Position numbers and translations under genes: made by a program. This document shows, in pieces, positions 26,201-37,900 of a DNA stretch of 64,000 bases. Source of the DNA: Augochlora pura. Taxonomy: Eukaryota; Arthropoda; Insecta; Hymenoptera; Halictidae. Each line of letters starts with the position of its first letter. The first letter of the stretch is position 1. A model generated the notes under the pieces. It searched no databases, was not told the origin of the DNA, and worked only from the letters and a program-made list of their open reading frames with translations. The stretch spans positions 11,780,001 through 11,844,000 of the forward strand of contig NC_135773.1 of NCBI RefSeq assembly GCF_028453695.1, written 5' to 3'.

Positions 26201-27613
26201 TGACAAAATGAAACCTACTCCGGTCCACGCACCGGTCGCGGCTCTAGTTGTGGGGCCGAATAATTACCTGGACGTGCACGCTTCACGAGGTGGTCCGGTT
26301 TTGTTGCCTTACTTAACACCGCCGCCACCCCCTCCGCCTCCTCCGCCGCCAATGGTCCATCCTAGGCAACCTCCTCCACCACCGCCCAGCCTGGCCACCG
26401 TTTACACGAGTCAGGTGGCCAGGTCGCAGATCGAACAGTACAAGCAGCAGCTCTATTCCGATGTCGATTACGTAATGTTCCCACTGAAAGATCCCGCTGT
26501 GTCCAAGCAAGAATACATCGACGCGAAGCAAGGCTCGCTGCTCGCAGCGATGGCCGCCTATCCGCCGCCCCCCTATCCTTCGTTTAACAATAAATCGCTG
26601 GTAATGTACCGTAGCACGCCGTATCTACCCGGCTCCTCCTTCTCCTCACCGTCGAAATACGCTTCCAACCAGAACCTTAGTAGCAGCGACACGAGTTCTA
26701 ACAATTATTTACCGCATAGTAACTTGAGCAGTCACTACGCTGCTAGTACGAGTTCGCTATATAGTGGGGCTACTTGTTCGTCGGCAGGGAGTCAGAGTCT
26801 TAGACGCGAACCACCAGCTCCAGCACATCCGCACACGCTCCACGCGTTCTCCAGGACCAGAAGCGACGAGAACATTTTGAAGTGTTTCGATACGCCAGCC
26901 AGCATTAAGCTGCAGTCCCTGCCACAGCTCAAGCACCGTAGATTACCGCCACCGCCACCGCCGCCCCCATACGAAATACAGGTAAGCGTAAGTACAACTA
27001 TATTCTAGAATCTTCATTTTTTTATAAAAATTTTATCTCTCTTATAGAGATTCTATCTTAGACCACTACCTTCAGCGTAGATCTAATTTAAGATTCCTAA
27101 TCAATTAGTGCCATTAAAGTTTTTGTTTCGTTGTAGAATCTCGAAAAGAACCAGCCGCTTCCTTCAGCCTCTTCGTCGTCTTCGTCGCCGAAAAAGACGC
27201 CGAAAACGAGCACCGTGGAGGAGCACGACGAAGGAAAGGAGGACGGGATGCTGGACATACGAACGCTGCGAGAGAAGAGCCGAAACCTGGACTTGCCATT
27301 GATATCGGCGTTGTGTAACGATCGATACCTGTTGAAGCAAACGAAAGCGTTCGTGATGCCGAAGCATCCAACCGAAGCGACATCCTCGACCTCGACTAAG
27401 AATGGAACGAGAAGCAGCAACGGCGGTACATCCAGCAGAAACAAGTATCCGGTGAGCGGCCTTTCGACCACGCAGATCACGAAACCTCCAAGAAAATCTT
27501 CAACGAGTACTCACAAACACCCGGCCGAGGTGAAGGGCAACGCTTACAAGGTCACCAATTCAACGGGCGTGTCCCCGGCTAAAAAGGAACCGACGAGGGC
27601 GTCGCATTCGTAA
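8197..27613 (+). CDS. ex: Expanded, FERM-domain upstream regulator of the Hippo pathway (first coding exon not placed)
   Basis: Exons placed: 8197-8276, 17515-17594, 21324-21564, 23216-23491, 23706-23871, 24058-24366, 24747-25025, 25129-26981 and 27137-27613. All junctions are GT-AG and the frame closes at each. They give 1253 residues to the TAA, and only the first part of FERM lobe F1 is missing. The first five exons (about residues 1-281) encode FERM. Recognisable pieces are DGEYLFVDPENKLSKY, the DETTRHHYYLQLRDNV strand, LLTLAGLALQADLGDY and an F3 lobe starting RKKFEIRA. The rest is a long disordered tail with a TSGIVS degron, six PPxY motifs and a conserved C-terminal block. Known for the fly protein: Expanded sits at the apical junction with Merlin and Kibra, binds Yorkie WW domains through PPxY, and is degraded through Crumbs and Slimb. 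The vertebrate FRMD6 family is the nearest alternative, but the tail motifs fit Expanded. Introns 9.2 and 3.7 kb long separate the first three exons. Confidence 0.93.
10168..10235. repeat. GA-rich microsatellite
   Basis: An imperfect GA/GGGA tract inside the large expanded intron. It produces spurious Arg/Glu-rich and Leu/Ser-rich open frames. Confidence 0.85.
11035..11209. mobile_element. TTAA-flanked MITE, family A (short copy)
   Basis: The element begins TTAA-CCCTTTGCACTCC and ends GGAGTGCAAAGGG-TTGA, so the terminal inverted repeats match over about 13 bases. A TTAA target and CCC/GGG ends are typical of piggyBac-type elements. At about 175 bp it carries no transposase and must be non-autonomous. 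Confidence 0.75.
14479..14980. mobile_element. Family A MITE split by a nested family B MITE
   Basis: The outer element starts TTAG-CCCTTTGCACTCGAG and ends CGAGTGCAAAGCG-TTAG, with the same flanking tetranucleotide on both sides. A complete family B element occupies 14517-14771 inside it. If the insert is removed, the outer sequence aligns with the family A copy at 15807-16056 and is close to it in length (about 250 bp). Confidence 0.75.
14517..14771. mobile_element. TTAA-flanked MITE, family B, nested in a family A copy
   Basis: The ends are TTAA-CCCCTTGCACT and AGTGTAAGGGG-TTAA. A subterminal AGTCAGACTCGTGAC is shared with the copy at 46724, and appears in diverged form at 54259. There is no coding capacity. 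Because it lies inside family A sequence it inserted later than that copy. Confidence 0.75.
15458..15475. repeat. Poly-T tract
   Basis: Eighteen consecutive T residues, close to the start of the degraded family A element at 15499. Confidence 0.9.
15499..15733. mobile_element. Degraded family A MITE
   Basis: Flanked by TTAA on both sides, with diverged ends (TCATTCACACTCG and CGAGTGGAAAGGA). The interior shares the GAGTC-AATTTCATATGCG segment with the copy at 14479, so this is an older relative. Confidence 0.6.
15807..16056. mobile_element. TTAA-flanked MITE, family A
   Basis: Starts TTAA-CTCTTAGCACTCGAG and ends GGAGTGCAAAGGG-TTAA. It is the third family A copy within 1.6 kb. Its interior aligns with the outer element at 14479 across the point where family B inserted there. 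Confidence 0.75.
16771..17026. mobile_element. TTAA-flanked MITE, family C
   Basis: The ends are TTAA-CCCCTTGCCGTAC and GTACGGCAAGGGGG-TTAA. A subterminal AACGAGTCAGACTC resembles family B, suggesting B and C are related. It lies about 490 bp before the second placed expanded exon, within the intron. Confidence 0.75.
17595..21323 (+). other. 3.7 kb intron of expanded
   Basis: It runs from the donor GTGAGC to the acceptor TTTTAG. It contains a GATA/GA microsatellite at 20231-20280 and otherwise mixed sequence without a recognised gene. The split codon AG|C across this intron gives Ser and restores the FERM frame. Confidence 0.8.
20231..20280. repeat. GATA then GA microsatellite
   Basis: About four GATA units run into a pure GA tract, followed by a G-rich stretch. 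It is intronic in expanded. Confidence 0.9.
21565..23215 (+). other. 1.65 kb intron of expanded carrying a family D MITE
   Basis: The donor GTGAGT follows the His codon at the end of the YLPPH block, and the acceptor TTTAG is at 23211-23215. A TTAA-flanked element occupies 22645-22939. The rest shows nothing recognisable. Confidence 0.75.
22645..22939. mobile_element. TTAA-flanked MITE, family D
   Basis: Starts TTAA-CACGTTGAGTGCC and ends CCTGAACGTG-TTAA. The CACGTT end differs from families A-C but keeps the TTAA flank, again fitting a piggyBac-like non-autonomous element. There is no open frame of note. Confidence 0.65.
24177..24194 (+). other. TSGIVS phosphodegron of Expanded
   Basis: These codons encode TSGIVS within the context SSTSSNTTSGIVSDRVHSED. 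From the literature, the Drosophila Expanded protein carries the same hexapeptide as a Slimb/beta-TrCP recognition site, used for Crumbs-induced turnover. It lies just C-terminal to the FERM domain here, as in the fly protein. The match supports both the gene identity and conserved turnover control. Confidence 0.8.
25710..26972 (+). other. Six PPxY motifs in the Expanded tail
   Basis: PPPY tetrapeptides end at the Tyr codons starting at 25719, 25806, 25875, 25968, 26574 and 26970. Four are clustered within about 260 bases. In flies, Expanded uses PPxY motifs to bind the WW domains of Yorkie and hold it in the cytoplasm. The surrounding poly-Pro runs could also bind SH3 or EVH1 domains (inference). 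Confidence 0.85.
26982..26993 (+). promoter_or_regulatory. Tandem splice donors at the end of the large expanded exon
   Basis: The exon ending CAG at 26981 is followed by GTAAGC and then directly by GTAAGT. Use of the second donor would add two codons (Val-Ser) without changing frame, right after the last PPxY motif. Confidence 0.6.
27251..27370 (+). other. Ordered C-terminal block of Expanded
   Basis: About 40 residues including LREKSRNLDLPLISALCNDR and KAFVMPKHP. They stand out from the low-complexity tail by having mixed hydrophobic and charged residues and no Pro/Ser runs. To my recollection the fly protein has a closely similar block near its C-terminus. The function is unknown to me. 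Confidence 0.6.
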
Positions 27614-30600
27614 CACAGTGTCCTGAAAGCCTTCTGAGATTTTGGAGTTCTATACCTCGACTAAAGTACATTCCAACATCCCCTTAAAGATTTCGCGACA
27701 TGTACTTATTTTCGTCTTTTTTAAAAATACAATAGATAGTAGCAAAAAGGAAAGATTCTGATAGTCTAATTGGGACAACGAATGCAACGACACTTCGGGT
27801 GTACCACACTTCGTCCTGATAGACAGAGTCTTTGTTCTACTTTCTCTCTCTCTCTTCCTTTCTCTTTCTCTTACTCTCTTCTGCCCAACAGAAGTTTAAT
27901 TGTATTACAGATCTGTTCTCGTTTTATGCATTGTATTGCTATATATGCCTCGAAGCAAGTGTCCTTAAAATTTGTTGACACAGTGGTGTTAGGAATACTT
28001 TTAAAGAGGAACGAAATTGTGCCTTAGCTATATTTTCGAAAAATCCTCGTGCGTAATCTTCTGTGGCCTTAGACATTATACGTTAGAGGAGAATAATCTC
28101 TGATTTGGAAACGGAAACCCGATCTAACAATTACTCTAAAGTACAAAATAACAGTTTTCAATGGCTTATAAACTCTAGAGACTGCATTGGTACCGTTCTG
28201 ACGACGGAAATCTTATGAATCAATTGATAGCCGAGAGAGACAGAGCTAAAGATAAAGGGAACCTTTCCTTCAGCATCGAAGTCTATTCGACTGCAAGTAC
28301 TTAAATGTTTTCTTCGTTAAAGACCGTGCTTCTTCAACTCAGGGTGCCATTTTATTACTTACAATAACTCCCACTCGTCATGGACACTCGAACAGTCCGA
28401 TGAGGGTAGATATACGTTTCGCCTCAACGACATATTAATGCGACGTGCGAATCATTCGTAATGCTAATTAAGAAGAAATAATGGCGTTTATAATATTGTT
28501 CTTATTTCATCTATATGATCTCTTTGATACTCTTGAAAATTGTATTCTTCCTCCGCGAGCGAAGCTTTTTTGTCGCGTATAGAATAGTGGAAAACGTCAG
28601 CGATTAAAGCGTCCATTAACTACCTTTCTAGGTTTCTTTTCCTTTCCTCGTTTTGCTCAAGTAGACGGTTAGCGTGATCGGTAAAACAATAAACGCAGAA
28701 AAATGTAAACAATTCGAATGCGACCCCTGTGTGAATCCTAGCAACAAAAAACGCTCTTATAAAGTGCCTTAATCGTTTGTAAGAGCCACCATTTTTCTAG
28801 GTACTAATTAACACGGATATTTTTATACAACGAAAGATGGAGCTTCACGACCATCATAACTGAAGACATACTACGTTTCAATGTTCACGGACGTAATATT
28901 TATTACCATCCACGTTTTTGTCTTTGTATTTTCTTCTCTTTTAATATCTTTCAATCAGTGCTCGCTTTATGATACTTTTTATCGAAGCGTTCTTTAAGCG
29001 CACGCGTTTACTGTAACTGTAAGTGTAGTTTGCTGATTACTAATGTCACACGATAATCTCACACGTGGTTGTCGAAATGCTGTCTCAAACGTTAGGCGTT
29101 TTGTAGAAACTGTGAATCGACTTGACAGGTCAACCGAGGCTAATTGCCTTCGGGAATAGTAATACGTAAAAGAGCGAGTCCAATTAATAGAAACTGCACT
29201 ATACAGGAACACGCGAGACAATTTACAGTTTGTAAAAGATCCGCGTGGACAGCGCGAACATTAATCATAGATCATAGTGTAATGGGTAATAATTTAGCCG
29301 TAACGTTGGCTTATGTTAATTAATATTAGATATTAATAATTGCAACACGAACCATGTCTGTACATAGTATTGCGTGAAATTATAGGACTTGTTGTAGTCG
29401 GAAACCTCATGTATGTACCATGCGCCACCTCAGCTACGAATAATAAACATCTTTTTTATAATGAAAACCGTCACAGAGATTTGCGTAACATATTATACGC
29501 CTTGACGTCTCATGAAACGAAATTTCTCAAAAAGATACCACCAACGATAATATAGAAAAACGATTATCAAAGTAATTATTTATTGAAGCAACAATCCCAA
29601 ATGTATAGATAATACTAAAGCTTCAGTATTTAGTATCTGATTATTTCTTTCGAACATGCATAATCTTTACAGTAAAATGGCACAGCACAGTAAACAGCTT
29701 CCTGTGTATCCAATTACGTAAACAGAATATTAACAGCTGAAACCTACTCTACGCTCGGTCCAGATTTAAACATCCCGCTACCTAACCAGTACGTGATTCG
29801 TCCTGTTTGCCAAAGATGGCTCCGTTAGTCCATTTGCACCAGGTGCAACTCTGTGAATCACAAACTTCGTTTCGTCTCGGAACACGTTCCCCGTTTAATG
29901 GGGCTTTGCCTTGAAATAAAACAAAAGGAATTCTTATAAAGAATCACTTCTCACTGAGATGTATTGCGAAAAACGTGAGTTTCTAATCGGCTGGTAAGTA
30001 CAAGTCTGGTGACAGGACTCGGTCGATCGCACACGTACGTTCATTGTGAAACCGGCAACCCTTAGAATAGTAGATATACAGTGACTGACCGTTTAAGCAC
30101 GAGTGTTGCACAATTGATAGAAAAGAACTACCTACGAATCGAAGGAAAAGTATTACCTTGATCGATACTATACGACTACAGCATGGAATGCGTATAACTG
30201 CAGACCTGAGGTCCCCATAGTTCGTGGTGTAACAGAGCATGCATAAATGTTTGTACTCACTCGTTTAGTACGTTAGTTTGGTACACACTGCTAGACGGTG
30301 TGTAGCACGGTACGTTGTGATTCGGTTTCGCTGGCAGTTGTCAACAATCACCGGTAGTGACATCGAACACCAAAGTACTGGTCTTCGTCCATTATCACAG
30401 TGACGCGAGTGTTCTGCCAACAATTACACCATCTTTCGTCGGTGAGATATGTTAGAATTTAACTTATTTTTATTAGAATCGATAATGAGGAACTAACACT
30501 ATTTCGAATCCAAACTTCGATTCGACTTATACTAGAATCGGGTAAAATTTGAATTTAAATCCAAAGACACAAGTTACATGCATTGGAATATCAAGTGTAT

Positions 30601-33600
30601 AAAAGTTTGGTAAAGTTTGTTTCGGTCTTATAAATGTAAGTATCGGTGCTATTATGCCTTTGTCTCGTGGAATCTCCAGTAGTAAATCGATATTAGCAAT
30701 ATATCTGTATCATACGGATGTTTATATTATCAATAGATAAACGTTTCTGTTCATGAATATCGGAATTAATTATCATTTAGAGGACGAGCGAAAGCGAGCA
30801 AGATACACGAAGGCTCGAAAACTCTTATAATATAGGTAATATAATAGCATAGGTAACATAAATAATCGTTGTTTTTAGGTTCTATATAGGTTTTAATGTA
30901 AGAACCTGAGCTTAAACTATGTAGTTCGATTTTTGGTTCTTCATAACAGTTATTCAGAATAAAGATTCTTCAGTTTTCACCAGAACTATTGTATTACGGT
31001 TTGAAACAGTTATTTTCGGAACCTTTTCAAGTCCTGGGTATGAGAAAGCATTTTGTTTGCATCTCTCTCAGTAATCTATAATGAGAAGAACCCGGGTATT
31101 AGAAGCGACATTATTGCTCTGAAAAAAATCAAGATTTCTTTTATTTCCACGAGGTTGGTAAATGCGAACCCTTGACAAAGAAAAAAAGGAGAGAGAGAGA
31201 GAGAGAAATGTTCCATTATGAGAGCGGCTGCACGAAAAAAAGGTCAATTATTTAAGATATTCCAAATTGCTAATAATATTAAGGCAGATTTCTTTCAAAA
31301 AGACAAAAAAGCTGCGAAGTAAAACAATCCTGTATCAATGTGGAGAGAATATATCATCCTAATTAGTCATCATGTCACAATAGTGGCATAGGGGCCCGTG
31401 ACATTTTCTTTCTTTTCTTTTCACGAAACTCTTTCTTCCGAGCATTGAATCATATCACTGTGTTTTCCTCGTGTAAAATTTCAAATATTCTTTTCCTTTT
31501 ATCAGAATTCTGGACTAATTGTTCGCACGTGCGTGTTCGTTCCTTTACTGCGGCAATTGGTGGAGGCGTTCATTAAAAACTATACTATACATATAGATGC
31601 TATGCATATCAGTTAGTCACTTATGTTTATTTTACGCTGGAATAATTAAGACATCTATGCTGGTCTTTTTGTTCACCTTGGTGCCTACGAATTAAAAAAA
31701 AAGAAGTATAGGTAGAAATATATTCACGTACGAAATATAGTTTTACCACGTTGATGTCGGCGCCAATATTCACAATTTTCTCTGTGATTCGGCATCCGAA
31801 ATTTACAAAAAATAAATAATTATGTTAAGTTTATAATATTGAATTTCTATGTTTTTACTATTGAATATCTGTTTATAATGTTCAGATAGAATAACATAAA
31901 CCTATTTTGTAGTATCTATTTTGTGAAATGCAATCAAAATAAACAAATGTACGCAGTCCACGGGTCTAACACGTATGATCCACCGGCAGGTCAAGCCATC
32001 GTCAACGTGTTAAATTAGATGTAACACTTTTCACATAAAACAATTGAAGTCTTAAAAGATATCGAAGTTGCATTGTTACCTGTTACACACGTCTTTATAA
32101 TCAGACTATTCTTTTACTTTGTTAAATGTTTTCTCTAGTTATTTGTATTCTTGCACCGTCTCTAATTAGTACAATGTTTTCAACAGAAAATTCTATTTAT
32201 TTTAAATATTTAAGCAAGTATATAGGGGTTACCTTGAAATCCTCAACAACGTTTTACTCGATACGATTCAGTGACACCGCATTTCGTCTACATTGTTTAT
32301 ATAGCAATATCTTATACCAAATGTTTACATCGACTCTCGTTACCACTTTGTGTAATATATGCTGCAATCGCCTCGAATCCGTGATGAAAAGTCTTAGAAC
32401 GCAAAGGCAGAAGAGAATTGAATATCCTTGAACGGTCAATTAATACTTGTGACTCCATGATTCTACGCTCATCTTTCTCATGCTCGTGGACTACGAAAAA
32501 TTTCCACATCTACTCCGTGGAATCTTGGCATCCCAGGAACAGGAGGTCTGTGTCGAGCGTAATATCATCTCAATGTAGGTTGTCCGCAAATGTTATATTT
32601 ATCAAGGAAACTACAAATGAAATTACAAGTTATGGCATTGAAGAAATATATTATTGTAATTTGTTCCTTCCTTAAACACATTTGTTGTTTAAAACACTGT
32701 GAGTATGCATGTAGTTCATAGCTTTGCTACAACACTTGTCGTAGCAAGTTGATCTTAGGGTTCCGCTCTTGAATTTATTCAAAACGCAAGCATTGGACAA
32801 TTCTGTAATCTTCTAAATATCAATTCCCGAAAGTTTGTGTAAAAAAAGCCAGCAATTACATAAAATTCCCCATTACGTCATCGAAAATTTCCTAATTTCA
32901 TCGAAAGAATATTTTCTGCCTTGATAAATTTCAACGTGAGATCATATATTCTGTAAGCAGGAAATATTATACTAGAATCTCCATAATCGAAGGACCAATG
33001 TAATAAATCTCCTGTCGCGCCCAAATATTTGTGTTGCGGGACGCAAAATTAGAAAGAAATGATTTGATTATTGATAGCATTCGGTACGTCTTGCAATCGG
33101 CAGACAATGCACATATGTTCACAGTGTCGCCGGTCAATCATCTTGAAATGAAAACGAGTGTTTATTTAGACGCGCGTGTGAAAACCCGGCGGTGCGTCGA
33201 CTCTGCTTGAGACAGTGAGCCTCTGTAACCTGATTGTAAATCTGACTGGAAATAAAGGCTGATAAAATATAGAAGAAAAATTCTGTTCAGACGACAATGT
33301 CTTGATTCGATATGAATATCACATAATGTGATATTCTAATACACTGTATACACTGCACGATCGCAGAGATGCAACTCGAATTGTACCTAACGGAAAAGAT
33401 ATTTCAATCGTGTTTCGTATCATTCTCATTTCCTTGAACTGTTTGTCACCACCACTTCGGTGTACGCTGATATCGAAAGTAGTCACTCGTCTCGTTCAAC
33501 GTCAACATCTAGTGTGCGTAAAATCTGTTATAAATCTGTCGGCAGGCAGTGCTAAAGTAAATAGATCGATCACAATGGAATATGCCGTTTCGAACAGAAT

Positions 33601-34922
33601 CGAAATATTACGTGAGCGTACATTGTTCGTTTACTCATAAAATATCATAAAATGCAACTCATGATAAACGAGCATGTCATCTGCTTTGTTTAATTGCATT
33701 GAACTATTTTAAATAGCGCTGTGTCACGCACATTGTTTTCACAATTAATCTACAATTGCTCTCAAAATGAAATCTGCCGATCGAAAATGTAAACATTACG
33801 AGACTACGTATAGGAAGTGGATTTGTTGAATAACAAAGCAATTGACTGTGACATTCCAAGCAGGGGGCTGATGATGAATTAAATGATCCCGCATCTACGT
33901 TTCACTGATGTGTACCGCACGCGGTATGATTTCATACTGTTCCTGTTTAGAGGTCTGTAAATTAGGCTTGGTTAAGGCGGCAAATATTCCTTATATGATT
34001 AATTTAGAAGCGCTTTGACAGTCAAATATATTAGATGGCTTAACATGCCAGTCGATATTAAAGCATTAAGGACAGTTCTTCGGGTTTAGTGTGTCGAAAA
34101 CTGCTTCGAAGACAACATCAGTGCTTCGCGATTGTGTCCACGACTGTGATTACCATACTTCAGATTAAAGTAATCGAAAATATAGTATACGCATCCCATA
34201 TATCTCGGTACGTATTTATTTACCAATTGCGATTCTGTCGAGGAATCACTGTTCCCGTTATTCTCATAATCTAGTAATCAGCATGTTTGATTTGTTTATT
34301 GCTCTCGCATGAAATCTGTGGCTGGCATCTGCTTAGCATTGGAACAGTTATCGCTTTTATCATTCTTAAGGGTTGCTGGATGGTGACCTGTACCATTTAT
34401 TTGAAATTGTTATCGCCTTCTGCTTTCCTGGAAGATGTAATCTATTATAATTGACCAGACTGTAATGTATCCACGATAAGCTTCGATAATGATCGGTAGC
34501 ACGAACAGTTCACATCTACTGTAACTTTCAACAAACGCGCACGCGATTCCGTAGAATTTGCATTGGTGAGTTCACGGTGATCCCTTTGTCCTGTTCTTTG
34601 TAAAATCATTAACTAATTAAACCTGGAATATCACAAAACGAAATCTCAAAGAATTTGCATTTTAGAGTCGATAAGACTGTATAACTGCATTTTTGTTTTA
34701 CTATTTTATCTGCATTTCTGTTTTACTTTTTTATCTGCATCTTTTAATTTTTAACCGATAAGTTGTACATCGAAAATTGAGAAAGAACTTGCTGATATAA
34801 ATATCTGTTAAGATAGTATCTCATTATATTCCTGTTCAATCTCTTGATTCCAGAAAAATGACAGACACAGAATAGATATATTTTTCTAAATACTTTGAGA
34901 TGACCAAGCTGCTTTCGCTGAA
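27614..34922. other. AT-rich intergenic region, including the 3' UTR of expanded
   Basis: This 7.3 kb lies between the stop of expanded and the start of the ABC transporter, both on the plus strand. AATAAA signals at 28688 and 29442 could end the expanded transcript, so the 3' UTR may extend up to about 1.8 kb. A family D MITE sits at 31742-32014. No open frame shows a recognisable domain. The promoter of the transporter should lie near the right edge but no clear TATA box is seen. Confidence 0.6.
31742..32014. mobile_element. Family D MITE
   Basis: The left end CACGTTGATGTCGGC pairs with the right end GCCATCGTCAACGTG-TTAA. The left TTAA has decayed to TTAC. Length is about 273 bp and it is non-coding. 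Confidence 0.6.
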
Positions 34923-37900
34923 ATGGAGAAAAGCCGAAGAACGGAAGTGAAGAATCCACGACAGAAGGCCAATGTGTTATCGGTTCTATCATTCTCGTAA
35001 GGATATGCTATTTCAACGGATATCGTATTTTGCATAAGAGAAAGTTACTTATATTTTTATCTTTAGAAGGTCTAAGGAATCTATTCCTCCACACTTAGTT
35101 ACAAAACTTATACAATAAGTCATTTGTGAAACTAAAATATACGATTTGCACAAATATAATTCATGTGATCCTAACAACGAAATTTTTCTTTCTGCTGAAC
35201 GTCTCTTATCACTATAACGTGAAAAATCAAGATTTCATCTGTAAAAGGGTTTCCTCATCCTTGAGATTGATTTTCAGCGGGGAAAAAGAATCGAAGGAAA
35301 GATTTTCCTCGGCGTTCCTAAAATTTCAATGCTTTGAAAACGTATTTTCGACGGAAACAGGTGGACATGGAAGCTGTTCGCGAAAGGCTTCAAACGAGAA
35401 TTAAACGTGGACGATCTCACTAGTCCTCTGCAGGAGGATAAGAGCAGCAATTTAGGTCAACGCATAGTGAAGAATTGGGAGGACGAAGTGAAACGATGTG
35501 AGAAGAGGAAGGACGGCACTAAGCCGAGTTTGTACAGAGTACTTTACAGATGCTTCGGTAGCACAGTCATATACACTGCGCTATGGATGTTTCTTCAAGA
35601 TTTCGTTCTACGGTACGATAACGAACGTCCATCGCGACACACTTTATTTGGCATCGGTACAAAGTGTCTATTGGTTGTCCATTGGTCGTAGTTATGAAAC
35701 ATCTTACGTAATACATAGATCAATAACAATAAATTACAAACTGTCTCGAAGATGAACGAAAGTTGAATTCGTCTGTGATCTAGAGACCAGTGTTACAGTT
35801 AAGGGGTTAACTGGTGTTATTATGTTGACGCGATCATTATTTTTAGTAAATCGATCTCGCTACGTGTCGATAATTCTTTTCTGTCAGCTGAACTCGACAC
35901 ATTCCGATTATTAATGATGAAAATTTCGTGGCAAGCATTCGCTGTAACTTTGTTCACTCTGTTTTTTTAGAATCATTCAACCGTTCCTGCTGGTTAGGTT
36001 ACTGCGTTATTTTTCTGATAGTAAGAAAACATGGACCACCGATATGTATTATTACACGGCGGCGTTCTGTCTGTTCCCTATCGTCGACGGGGTTATCTCG
36101 CACTGGGCTTTTCAGACTTTGATACACGTGGGCATGAAAGTCAGAATCGCTTGTTGTACTCTGATATACAGAAAAATCCTAAGACTGTCCTATTCCGTTC
36201 TCGACAACGACACGTCCACCGGACAGGTAACGAGATAATTAACGGAGAGTCTCGTTAGTCTTCATCGGATCCTGCGACTTATTTGGCATCGATTTTGTAG
36301 ATGGTGAACTTCCTGAGCAACGACGTGAACAGGCTAGACTACTTTGTCTGCAGTATTAATTACTTATGGATCGGACCGATGCAAATGATTCTAGTTACTT
36401 ATCTTATATTCCGCGAAATAGGATTGGGAGCCATAACCGGAATGTCGGTGGTCCTACTGAGCATACCATTGCAACGTAAGTGTCGTCGGTAGCTTTAGTT
36501 TTTCGCCGAAGACATTGTAATATCTTCGAGTAGCACACTTTGTCGGAAAATGCTAATGGATAAGCAGCCCGAGCAACATTCGCGTTTCTTATCGATGTAT
36601 ATCCGAACGTGAGGCAATTACATTATTGTTTAAATTTCTTGTTTATACACTGCAGTATACCTCGCACGAAAAGTGTCGCATTTGACTTATGGTTCGGCAG
36701 TGAAAACTGATAATAGACTCAGGTTAATGAATCAGATCATCGCTGGTGTCGAATTGATCAAGATGTACGTTTGGGAGATTCCGTATTCTCTTCTTGTGGA
36801 GAATGCCAGAAGGTAAGAAAAACATTTATGATTGCATTATCTCGTCTAATTTCTGATTTCCACTTCCTCGTCAGTTTATATTTATTTGTTGGCATACAGA
36901 GTACGACTGAATAATACGTAAAAGCGGCTGTAGGATCATACCTGATAAAAAAAATGAGAAAGACAAAATAGAACACAAGTTTGTTATTTAAAACTTCGTT
37001 TTCAAGAAGAACAAATTGAAAAATTTTTCATGGTTAGACGTGCCAGTTGAATGATTTTTCAAACACATTTTTCTCGAAAACAATGCCTCAGATGAAAAAT
37101 TTGATTTTACTTTTATTTTTTAATTTTTTCTCAAATGTCTCCCTATACACATATATATCTGCTTCTATAGTACATGTTGTTCGGCCATACCCTGTATAAT
37201 TACACCTGGGACACGGTAAAATATGATTAGAAAATGTAGCAGCTAATTTTACGAAAATTATTACCTAAAACAGTTATTGCCACAAGTAATTTCTTTGATG
37301 CTTTTTATACGAAAGTTTTTATGCGATGCTTTCTATGCGTTACTTTTTCCACCAGGAAAGAGGTAGACGTGATAAAAAAATACTCCATTGTCAAGCAGTC
37401 CGGTTTAATTTTCGAGTGTAACATACCTCGAATTAGCCTCTTCATAACGATATTGACGTACGTCTTTACCGGCCACACCGTTGATGCGGAGAAAGTGTTC
37501 ATGATAACGTCGTTTTTCGTAATCATCCGCAACTCAATGGCTATCGGCTTCCCTATGAGTAAGTTCTTCCATTGTTTCAATCGAAATCAATTTTCATCAC
37601 TCCGATTATCTGACCGTGTTAACGTATTCGCGGCCGTTGACATAATATCTGTGGCTGAAAGAGAAAACATTGCATGTCACAATTTTCATTAAGAAGGCAT
37701 AGAAACATCAATAAATAGTAATCGAAACTTTAAGCGAATATATTTCGAAAGTGAATCGCCAGAGTAATATATTCTTTTTTTATGAATTACAAAGACAGGT
37801 TTTTAACTTTAAAACGTACGCTTTTGAAAATGTGTTCTTAGCAAAAACTTCAATATTTTTTCTCTTAAAATCCCGATATTTTAAATTGTTTATCACGATA

